From Actinomadura harenae (GTDB lineage: Bacteria; Actinomycetota; Actinomycetes; Streptosporangiales; Streptosporangiaceae): a stretch of DNA of 64,000 nucleotides. This document shows positions 19,045-26,581 of the stretch, one piece after another. Position 1 is the stretch's first letter. Every line of letters starts with the position of its first letter. The stretch covers positions 62,001-126,000 of the forward strand of contig NZ_RFFG01000013.1 in the NCBI RefSeq assembly GCF_003696215.1. The letters are read 5' to 3'. Under the pieces are notes generated by a model. It was not told the origin of the DNA, did no database searches, and was given only the letters and a program-made list of their open reading frames with translations. The translations under genes were made by a program, and so were the position numbers.

Positions 19045-20001
19045 ATGAGCGAGACCACTGCGGTGAAGCGGCCGCCGGAACCGGACTTCTCGACGATCAC
19101 GACGGAGGAACTGCTCGCCTACCGGGCCGCGGAGAACGCCTGGCGGGCGTCCAGCGCGGCATGGGAGTTCATCGGAGTGCCGGACCCCGGGGCCTCGATC
19201 GAGTGGCAGGACGTCGCGCTGCCGGGCCGCGACCTCCCCGTCCGGGTGTACCGGCCGGTTTCGACGGGCGACGACGACGCCCGGGCCGTTCTGCCGCTCG
19301 TCGTCCACGTCCACGGGGGTGGTTTCGTGGGCACTGCTGCGCAGTGCGACTGGACGAGCAGCCGCCTGGCCGCCGGGCTGCCCGCGGTCGTCGTCTCGGT
19401 CGAGCACCGTCTCGCCGCGCCCGGCAGCCCGATCGCGAACGCCGCCGACGACGGCTGGGACGTGCTCCGGCACGTCGTGGAGCACGCCGGGCAGTGGGGC
19501 GTCGACCCGGCGCGCGTGGCGGTCTTCGGCGAGAGCTTCGGCGGGCTGATCAGCGCCCTGACGGCCCTGCGGGCCCGGGACGCCGGGCTGCGGCTCGCGG
19601 CGCAGGTGCTGGTCAACCCCGCGGCCGACGTGTCCGAGACGATGTACGACCACCCCTCGGTGACCGAGTACGCGTACAGCCCTTCCCGCGCGCTGCCGCT
19701 GCTGCGGCTCTTGCGGCGGCTCGCCGTCCCGGCGGGGACGGACGGCCGCGCGTTCTCGCCGCTGCACGCGGACGACCTGAGCGACCTCGCCCCCGCGCTC
19801 GTCGTGGTCCCGACCATGGACGCGCTCGCCGATCACGGCCGCCGCTACGCCGAGCGGCTGCGGACGGCCGGGACGTCCGTGCGGCTCACCGAGTATCCGG
19901 GAGCGCGGCACGCGTTCCTGACGCTGCCGGGACTGGAACCGCAGGCCGAGGCCGCCCAGACGGAGGTCATCGAGTTCCTCCGCGCGGCCCTGGTGAAGTG
20001 A
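19045..20001 (+). CDS. Alpha/beta hydrolase, HSL-type esterase
   Basis: 318 residues. The oxyanion motif HGGGF and nucleophile elbow GESFGG are both present, and the catalytic His is in the C-terminal RHAFL. This is the hormone-sensitive-lipase esterase group, hydrolysing short acyl esters. ATG 19045 is used because AAGGAG lies six bases upstream; ATG 19039 is too close to it. It is divergent from a TetR gene and convergent with another TetR gene, overlapping the latter by about 35 bases at the 3' end. Confidence 0.9.
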   Translation: MSETTAVKRPPEPDFSTITTEELLAYRAAENAWRASSAAWEFIGVPDPGASIEWQDVALPGRDLPVRVYRPVSTGDDDARAVLPLVVHVHGGGFVGTAAQCDWTSSRLAAGLPAVVVSVEHRLAAPGSPIANAADDGWDVLRHVVEHAGQWGVDPARVAVFGESFGGLISALTALRARDAGLRLAAQVLVNPAADVSETMYDHPSVTEYAYSPSRALPLLRLLRRLAVPAGTDGRAFSPLHADDLSDLAPALVVVPTMDALADHGRRYAERLRTAGTSVRLTEYPGARHAFLTLPGLEPQAEAAQTEVIEFLRAALVK

Positions 20002-20635
20002 CGGAGGAGCGATGCGCACCACCCCCCTCGGGCCCAGGGGGGCCGGTGAACAGGCGGTCAAGGTGCTGGTCGACGGCGGTCAGGGCGTCCTGGGGTTCGA
20101 TCACGCCCAGTTCGATGAGCGGGGTCAGGCCGGTGAGCGTCAGGAGCAGGTTGGTCTCGGTCGCGGGGTCGCGGTCGGGGCCGATGTGCCCGTCGTCGAT
20201 CGCCTGGCGGACGATCCCCTCGACGAGGTCGCGGCCGTGGGCCAGCCCGTCGCGGACGCGCGCGTGGATGGTCGCGTCGTGCAGGGCCTCCAGGACGTAG
20301 GCGGCGCTCATCCGGCTCGTCACCCGCGCGTCTGGATGGAGCGGGAGCATCTCCGTGAGCATCACGCGGAGCACGTCACGGGGGTGCGGCGGGTCGCCGA
20401 GTTCGCTGACGCCTTCGGCGACGCGTCGTGACGTCCGCTCGGACGCGAGGTCCATGGCGAAGGCCAGCATCTCTTCCCGGGTGGCGAAGTAATGCTGCAC
20501 CGCGCCGTGGGAGATGCCCGCCTCCTGGGCCACCTCGCGGACGCTCGCGTGCGCGATCCCGCGCTGTTCCACCACGCGCCACAGCGCTCGGGCGATCGTC
20601 TCGCGGCGTTCGCGGTGGTCCACCTGCTTGGGCAT
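19967..20635 (-). CDS. TetR-family regulator
   Basis: 222 residues: N-terminal TetR domain (VREVAQEAGISHGAVQHYF) and a BetI-like C-terminal domain (TetR_C_6 pattern). The last residues are proline- and glycine-rich and overlap the 3' end of the convergent esterase. It is divergent from the carboxylesterase at 20721; the 85-base spacer carries repeated ACAG(T/C)TGAC sites. Confidence 0.9.
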   Translation of the reverse strand: MPKQVDHRERRETIARALWRVVEQRGIAHASVREVAQEAGISHGAVQHYFATREEMLAFAMDLASERTSRRVAEGVSELGDPPHPRDVLRVMLTEMLPLHPDARVTSRMSAAYVLEALHDATIHARVRDGLAHGRDLVEGIVRQAIDDGHIGPDRDPATETNLLLTLTGLTPLIELGVIEPQDALTAVDQHLDRLFTGPPGPEGGGAHRSSVTSPGPRGGTR

Positions 20636-20657
20636 CGTCGGCCTCCCCTGTTTTCAT

Positions 20658-20680
20658 ACAGTTGACATATTACAGCTGAC
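20658..20680. promoter_or_regulatory. Direct repeats and -35 box between TetR and carboxylesterase
   Basis: ACAGTTGAC (20658-20666) and ACAGCTGAC (20672-20680) are near-identical direct repeats 14 bases apart. The first contains TTGACA-like bases suitable as -35, with TAAAAG 16 bases further as a weak -10 for the carboxylesterase. Probably the operator of the divergent TetR gene. Confidence 0.5.
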
Positions 20681-20720
20681 CGGTAAAAGCTGGTAGTCCG
20701 TTCGCGAAGGAGGGCATGGC

Positions 20721-22223
20721 ATGTCCAGACCACCGAGAGCACGGACCGCGGAGGGTCTCGTCGAAGGGTTCTGGCGGGGAGGGCATGCGGCCTTCCGCGG
20801 CATTCCCTACGCTCAGCCGCCGGTCGGGCCATTGCGGTTCCAGGCGCCCGCCCCGGTCAAGGAGTGGGACGGGACGAGGCGGGCGACCGAGTTCGGCCCC
20901 GTGGTCCCGCAGGCGGGACCGACCGCCGAGACCTCGGCCGGGGACGACTGGCTCACGCTCAACGTCAGCACCCCGGCCCTGGGGACGTCCGGGCTTCCCG
21001 TGCTGGTCTGGATCCACGGTGGCGCCTACATCGCGGGGGCCTCCAACGATCCGATGTACGACCCCGCGGCCCTGACCACTGCGGGTCTGGTCGTGGTGAG
21101 CATCAACTACCGGGTCGCCGCCGAGGGTTTCGTGCTCCTTCAGGGCGCGCCCGCCAACCGCGGGTTCCTCGACCAGATCGCGGCCTTGGAATGGGTACAG
21201 CGGAACATCGCCGCCTTCGGCGGAGACCCTGGCCGGGTCACGGTGGCGGGACAGTCCGCGGGGGCGGGGTCGATCGCGGCCCTGCTGACGATGAAGCAGG
21301 CACGCGGGTTGTTCCGCAGGGCCATCGCGCACTCGGTGCCGGGAACGCTGTGCACGCGCGCGCTGGCGGAAGAGGTCGCGGCCGCGCTCGCGAGCCGGGT
21401 CGGTGCGGCGCCGGACGCCGAAGCCCTGTCCGCCGTCGATCCCTCGCGCCTGGCCGCCGAGCTCACCGCCCTCGGCGCCGACCTTCCCGGCGGTCACGAG
21501 AACTGGGGGCGGCTCGCGCGGACCGGTGTCGCCGTGTGCCCCGTCCTCGACGGCGCGGTGTTCGCCGCAACTCCCTGGAACGCGTTGGCCGAGGGCCGCG
21601 CGGACGGCATCGAGCTCCTCACCGGGCACACCCGTGACGAGTTCCGCCTGTTCAGCGTCATGATGGGACGGTTGGGCACCTTCACCGAGGACGACGCTCA
21701 CACGGCCTTGGACCTGTTCGCCCCGCCGCCCGACGGCCCGGCCGCCTACCGAGCCGCCCACCCCCGGGCCACTCATGAGGAACTGCTCGAACTGGTGTAC
21801 TCCGACGCCCTCTTCAGGATGCCCTCACTCAAGCTGGCCGAGGCGAACCGAGCGGCCGGAGGCACGTCGTTCCTCTTCGAACTGCAGCTGGCGGCCACGG
21901 CGTCCGGTGGGGTTCTGGGCGCATGCCACAGCCTTGACGTCCCCCTGGCGTTCGGCACCCTGGACAGCCCGGCCGGACGCCAACTCTTCGGCGACCGGGC
22001 TGCGCCAGAGGTCGCGGCGGTGTCCCAGGAGCTTCGGCGGGCCTGGGTCGGCTTCGCCACGTCCGGCGACCCCGGCTGGCCCGCCCACGGGCCCGAGCAA
22101 CGGCTGACCCGCGTCCTGGACGTCGAGTCGAAGACCCTGCCCTACCCGGAAGCGGCCTCTCGCCGGATCTGGGAAGGCCATGACCCGACCGCCTTCGACC
22201 TCAGGTGGAACGCTGTCTCTTAA
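20721..22223 (+). CDS. Type B carboxylesterase
   Basis: 500 residues of the carboxylesterase/cholinesterase family: FRGIPYAQPPVGPLRF near the N-terminus, HGGAY oxyanion motif, GQSAGAGS nucleophile elbow, and the His in GACHSLDVPLAFG. It has no signal peptide, so it is cytoplasmic. It is controlled by the divergent TetR gene by position, and it overlaps the end of the convergent XRE gene by four bases. Confidence 0.92.
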   Translation: MSRPPRARTAEGLVEGFWRGGHAAFRGIPYAQPPVGPLRFQAPAPVKEWDGTRRATEFGPVVPQAGPTAETSAGDDWLTLNVSTPALGTSGLPVLVWIHGGAYIAGASNDPMYDPAALTTAGLVVVSINYRVAAEGFVLLQGAPANRGFLDQIAALEWVQRNIAAFGGDPGRVTVAGQSAGAGSIAALLTMKQARGLFRRAIAHSVPGTLCTRALAEEVAAALASRVGAAPDAEALSAVDPSRLAAELTALGADLPGGHENWGRLARTGVAVCPVLDGAVFAATPWNALAEGRADGIELLTGHTRDEFRLFSVMMGRLGTFTEDDAHTALDLFAPPPDGPAAYRAAHPRATHEELLELVYSDALFRMPSLKLAEANRAAGGTSFLFELQLAATASGGVLGACHSLDVPLAFGTLDSPAGRQLFGDRAAPEVAAVSQELRRAWVGFATSGDPGWPAHGPEQRLTRVLDVESKTLPYPEAASRRIWEGHDPTAFDLRWNAVS

Positions 22224-23080
22224 GAGGGCGTGCTTGTCGTGCCGGTGGGTTGGCAGCGGTGCTGCGGGCCGAGGACGCGCAGCATGTCCAGGGCCTCGGT
22301 CCCGCCGGGCGGCGGGGTGAAGACCCGCAGCCGCTGGTCCGCCGCGGGCGTCGCCAGCACCTCGCAGTCGAACTCGATCAGGCCGAGCTCCGGATGCATG
22401 AGGCGGTACGGATGCGACCTGCGCACCGCGACCTCGTGCCGGTCCCACAGCGCCGCGAACTCGGCGCTGGCCGCGCGGAGCCGCTCGACCAGCGCGCGGG
22501 ACGCCATGTCGCCCCCGCGGCGGGTCACCGCGGCCCGCAGGTCCGCGACCAGCTGCCGGGCGTGCTCCTCGTGCTCCTCGGCCGCGAAGTGCTCCCGGAC
22601 GTCCGGCTCGGTGAACCAGCGCAGCGCGATGTTGCGGTCCTCCGGGGCCACCGCGCACACGCACCCGAACAGGGCCTTCGCCATGTCGCTCTGCGCGAGC
22701 ACGTCGCCCAGATCGCTCAGGACCTGGGCCGGGACGCCCTCCAGCTGGTCGAGCAGGTACAGCATGCTCGGCCGCAGGTACTCCCCAGCACGCGCCCCCT
22801 CCGGCGGACGGTGCCCGGCGAGCAGGTACAGGTGGTCCCGCTCGTCGATGGTCAGCCGCAGCGCGCGTGTCAGCGCGGCCAGCATCTGGACGGACGGCTG
22901 CGGGCTCCTGGCCTGCTCGAGCCGCATGTAGTAGTCGGTCGACATCCCGGCGAGCGCCGCGACCTCCTCGCGCCGCAGTCCCGGTGTGCGCCGCCTCGGC
23001 CCCTCGACCAGCCCGACGTCCCGTGGAGCCAGCCGTCCCCGGGAGCGGCGCAGGAAGTCGGCGAGGTCGGCGCGGTTCAT
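22220..23080 (-). CDS. MmyB-like XRE-family regulator
   Basis: 286 residues from ATG 23080 (ATG 23086 is equally possible; no clear ribosome binding site). The N-terminus has the XRE fold with the characteristic RRTPGLRREEVAALAGMS..YY; the C-terminal MmyB-like ligand domain ends in a region rich in Pro/Thr. These regulators often control a divergent oxidoreductase or hydrolase; here the divergent neighbour is the hydrolase at 23251. Confidence 0.9.
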   Translation of the reverse strand: MNRADLADFLRRSRGRLAPRDVGLVEGPRRRTPGLRREEVAALAGMSTDYYMRLEQARSPQPSVQMLAALTRALRLTIDERDHLYLLAGHRPPEGARAGEYLRPSMLYLLDQLEGVPAQVLSDLGDVLAQSDMAKALFGCVCAVAPEDRNIALRWFTEPDVREHFAAEEHEEHARQLVADLRAAVTRRGGDMASRALVERLRAASAEFAALWDRHEVAVRRSHPYRLMHPELGLIEFDCEVLATPAADQRLRVFTPPPGGTEALDMLRVLGPQHRCQPTGTTSTPS

Positions 23081-23250
23081 CCCCATATCGGAAGTGATAC
23101 CACCGCACGTCACGCACAGCGGCAGCGGCGGCGGCGCCTCCTGGGACCGCCGATCCTAGGGAAACCGTGCCGCTCCCGCGCCGCCACCACCGGCGGCATA
23201 GTCGCGGTGTGGCCATCGAAGGCCTCATCGAACGAGCGGAGATCACACCG

Positions 23251-24081
23251 ATGAAGGAATCCATGCTGGACGTGCCCGGCGCGCGGCTGCGTCATTTCGT
23301 GCGCGGCTCGGGCCCCCTGCTCGTGCTCATTGCGGGCGGCCCTGGGGACGCGTCGATGAACGAGGCCCTCGCCTCCCACCTCGAGGACCGGTACACCGTC
23401 CTCACCTACGACCGGCGCGGCCTGTCGGGAAGCACCACCGACGAGCCCGAGGTGACGCCGGCCACGCATGCCGACGACCTCTCCCACCTGCTCTCCGCTC
23501 ACACCTCGGAACCCGCCCACGTCTTCGGCAGCAGCCTCGGCGGACTGATCTCGCTGGAGCTCGCCGTCCGGCACCCCGAGCAGGTCGGCGTGGTCATCGC
23601 GCACGAGGCGCCGGTCACCCGGCTGCTGCCCGAGCCCGAACGCGTCGCCGCCATCCAGGACTTCCTCGGAGCCGAGGAGGTGTTCCAGGCGGAAGGCGTC
23701 ATGGCCGGACTGCGCAGGTCCGCGACGTTCCTCGACATCGACCCGACGGACCGTGAGCCCGACGTCGAGCCGGCCGCTTGGGGGCCGGACATGCTGCGGA
23801 ACGCCGAGTTCCTTCTCACCTACGACACCCCGGCCATCCGGGCTCACGTCCTGGACCTGGCCGAGCTCAAGGGCTCCCCCGCCCGTGTCGTGCCCGCCGC
23901 CGGTGAGAGTTCGCGTCACATCTGGCCGCACAAGTGCGCGCGGCTCCTCGCCGAGGAGCTGGGCACCACCTGCGAGATGCTCCCCGGCGGGCACAACGGC
24001 TACGCGTTCCGGCCCCGCGCGACGGCCGAGCGGATCCACCAGGTGCTGACCGAACGGTCCCGCCAGTCCGTCGCGAGCTGA
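23251..24081 (+). CDS. Alpha/beta hydrolase
   Basis: 276 residues of a canonical alpha/beta hydrolase: AGGPGD oxyanion turn, YDRRGLSGS, nucleophile elbow GSSLGG, and catalytic His in PGGHNGY. The ATG at 23251 has GGAG nine bases upstream; the frame extends upstream without a good start. It is likely regulated by the divergent MmyB-like protein. The substrate cannot be inferred. Confidence 0.88.
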   Translation: MKESMLDVPGARLRHFVRGSGPLLVLIAGGPGDASMNEALASHLEDRYTVLTYDRRGLSGSTTDEPEVTPATHADDLSHLLSAHTSEPAHVFGSSLGGLISLELAVRHPEQVGVVIAHEAPVTRLLPEPERVAAIQDFLGAEEVFQAEGVMAGLRRSATFLDIDPTDREPDVEPAAWGPDMLRNAEFLLTYDTPAIRAHVLDLAELKGSPARVVPAAGESSRHIWPHKCARLLAEELGTTCEMLPGGHNGYAFRPRATAERIHQVLTERSRQSVAS

Positions 24082-24142
24082 TCCCGCGCTGAACGCGGGC
24101 GCGGTTCCACGAGGACGGCGGGACCAGTGTCCTGCGGGTGAC

Positions 24143-24171
24143 GGGGGCCGCACCTGGGCGGAGCGGCCCCC
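24143..24171. terminator. Convergent hairpin terminator
   Basis: GGGGGCCGC and GCGGCCCCC form a perfect 9-bp stem with an 11-base loop between the convergent hydrolase (plus) and lectin gene (minus). There is no U-tract, as is common for actinobacterial terminators. Confidence 0.55.
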
Positions 24172-24176
24172 GGCGG

Positions 24177-26555
24177 TCAGCGGTCGGTGCCGACCCAGTT
24201 CTGGGACACGAGGGCGTTGCACGACTGGATCTGGGCGGGGAGCTCGTTGGTGAGCTCATAGCCCTGGATCTGGAGGCACTTGTGCGAGCGGGGGTTCACC
24301 AGCTTCACCCCCGGGAACTGCGTGAGGTTCGAGTCGACCGGGCGTTCGACGTGCCAGAGCTGCGCCGGCGAGTTGTTGCACTCCCAGAGCTGGACCTTGG
24401 TGCCGTCCGCGGTGCCGCTGTCGCTGACGTCCAGGCACTTGCCCAGGGCGCGGACGGGCGCCGCCGGGGCGAAGATCTCCCACTTGGCGAACTGGGCGGC
24501 GCGGTCGGAGTCGTCCAGCGGCATGCGCTTCTGGACCATCAGGTCGTTGAACATGGCGGCGTACGAGCCGTAGTCCTTCGCCGGGAGGGTCCAGGACTGC
24601 GGCGGGCTCGCGTTGCAGGTGTACTGCTGGACGACCGTGCCGTTCGTGGTCCCGCCGGACTTCACGTCCAGGCAGAGCGGGGAGCCACCGTCGGCGGTGT
24701 CGCCCCGAACGAGCCGCGTCGCGGACACGGCGGGCTGGGCCCGGTCGGTCGCCGGGATCGGCGCGCCGTTGGAGGTGTAGGTGACGTTGAAGGACGCGTC
24801 GCCGCCCTCGTCGCACAGGGTCTGCCCGCCGAACTGGTTCGTCACCCAGAACGCGCCGTTCTTGTACGTCATGCATCCCGGGTGGGTGCGGTCGAAGTAC
24901 TTGGGCGGCCGCTCGTCCGTCGGCGGGTCGATCCGCAGGTACGACATCGTCGTCAGCGAGGTGAGGTCGACGAGCTGCGCGTCGGTGGTGGCGTTGTCGC
25001 GCGGCGCCCACACGTTCTCACCGGAGCCGGTCATGATCGCGACGTCGTGGTGCGGGCTGGTGTCGGAGGTGATGAGGCCGAGGTCCTGCTCGAGGAAGCG
25101 ACCCGGGTTCGCCTCGGCCTCGAAGCTGTAGCCGTGGCGTCCGTTCGGGGCGGTGGCCGTCCGCACCAGCCAGCGGGTCGCGGTGCCGGACGCCGTCGTG
25201 GCGCTGACGGTGTCGCCGCCGTTGGCGTGGTCCTTGCCCGGGACGGGCGTGGAGGCGACCTTCTGCCCCGCGTTGCCACCCCGCGTCACGGTCATCTCGA
25301 CACGCGGGACGGGCGGCGGCACCGGGACGTCCACGGGGCTCCCGGTCGTGGCGTCGAGCACCTTGTAGGCGCGCGACCCGGTGTTGACGCCCTTCTCGTG
25401 GTAGTCGCAGCCGCCCTGGAGGACGAGCCGGCCGAACTCCGCGCCGGTCTTCTGGGTGAGGCAGACGTCGCCGTTTAGTATGTGGCTGCCGTTGTCGGGG
25501 CCGTCGAACGTCCACAGCGTCTTGGTCTTGGTGACCGTCGGGCCGTCCTGGCCCTTGCCGAGGTAGTAACCGGGCCGGACGACCGACTCCAGCGACACCG
25601 ACAGCCCGCCCTCGCGGTGGACGAACCACTGCGTGGCGAACCGGTTCACGGGCTTGAACGCCGTCCCGTTCCCGCTGTTGAGCGGCAGGTACCAGCCGGT
25701 GGCGTCGCTGCCGTCCTGGCCGTTTCCGCCGCCGCCGAGCCCGTACGCGGACGCGGTGCCGACGTCGGCGATCGCGATCTTCTTGCCGGTGTAGGACGGG
25801 TAGATGCCCTGGGTGAACAGCTGCACCGCGCCCGCCGGGGTCTGCGTGACCACCGGAAGCGGCCCGGGGTCGGGAGCCGCCGCGATGGGGCTGAAGACCT
25901 GGTCGGGGCCCTGCGCGCACGCACGCGCCCTCAGGAGGCGGTCGCCCGTCATGGCGTCGTCGACGGCGACGAGGCAGGTGCCCGGCTCGGCGGCGAACTC
26001 CAGGCCGCCCCACGAGTTCTGGACGAACCAGATCGGCCCGCGTCCGGAGATCCCGCCCGCGGCGTCGCCGCTGTGGCCGAGGTAGGTGCCGGGCGTGTAG
26101 TCCGCCTCGAAGGACACGTGGCCGCGTCCGTCCGAACGCTCGATCCAGGTCTGCGCGTTGGCGTCGTCCGGGCGGACGGTCAGGGGGAGGTTTCCGGCCC
26201 CGCCGAGGAACCCGCCCGCGGCCAGGCCCAGCTTGACCTGGACGCCTTCGTTGGTGCCGTCGGCGATCGGGCCCGGCAGCGGGTCGCCGGCCGCCGCCGT
26301 CGCCGTCGCCCGCGTGATCGTGGCGAGCCTGCTGACCTTGCCGATCTTGATGCCGCCGGTCTTCGGCGTGGTGAAGCGCTTGGCCTTGGGCTGGGCCTTC
26401 GGCAGCGCGTCGTAGCGGCTCGGCGCGCTCGCGGTCGGCTTCGGCGCGCTCTTGGCAGAGGGCGAGGCGTCCGCCGCGACGGCGGGGCTCACGGTGAGCC
26501 CCGCCGTCAGGACGGCCGCGACCGCCAGATGTCTAGTTGATGTCACGGACCGCAT
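24177..26555 (-). CDS. Secreted ricin-type beta-trefoil lectin protein
   Basis: 792 residues. The N-terminus is a Sec-type signal peptide (LAVAAVLTAGLTVSPAVA) followed by a Pro/Ala/Lys-rich linker. The C-terminal 160 residues carry repeats of CLDV(K/S)..G..(N/D)GT.V and the QxW signature (QSW, QLW, QNW), marking a ricin B-type carbohydrate-binding domain. The middle 500 residues have no recognised catalytic motif. It starts 26 bases after the M4 peptidase stop, so both are probably one transcript and act outside the cell on the same material. Confidence 0.85.
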   Translation of the reverse strand: MRSVTSTRHLAVAAVLTAGLTVSPAVAADASPSAKSAPKPTASAPSRYDALPKAQPKAKRFTTPKTGGIKIGKVSRLATITRATATAAAGDPLPGPIADGTNEGVQVKLGLAAGGFLGGAGNLPLTVRPDDANAQTWIERSDGRGHVSFEADYTPGTYLGHSGDAAGGISGRGPIWFVQNSWGGLEFAAEPGTCLVAVDDAMTGDRLLRARACAQGPDQVFSPIAAAPDPGPLPVVTQTPAGAVQLFTQGIYPSYTGKKIAIADVGTASAYGLGGGGNGQDGSDATGWYLPLNSGNGTAFKPVNRFATQWFVHREGGLSVSLESVVRPGYYLGKGQDGPTVTKTKTLWTFDGPDNGSHILNGDVCLTQKTGAEFGRLVLQGGCDYHEKGVNTGSRAYKVLDATTGSPVDVPVPPPVPRVEMTVTRGGNAGQKVASTPVPGKDHANGGDTVSATTASGTATRWLVRTATAPNGRHGYSFEAEANPGRFLEQDLGLITSDTSPHHDVAIMTGSGENVWAPRDNATTDAQLVDLTSLTTMSYLRIDPPTDERPPKYFDRTHPGCMTYKNGAFWVTNQFGGQTLCDEGGDASFNVTYTSNGAPIPATDRAQPAVSATRLVRGDTADGGSPLCLDVKSGGTTNGTVVQQYTCNASPPQSWTLPAKDYGSYAAMFNDLMVQKRMPLDDSDRAAQFAKWEIFAPAAPVRALGKCLDVSDSGTADGTKVQLWECNNSPAQLWHVERPVDSNLTQFPGVKLVNPRSHKCLQIQGYELTNELPAQIQSCNALVSQNWVGTDR

Positions 26556-26581
26556 GCTGCGGCCCGCGGATCAACAACCGA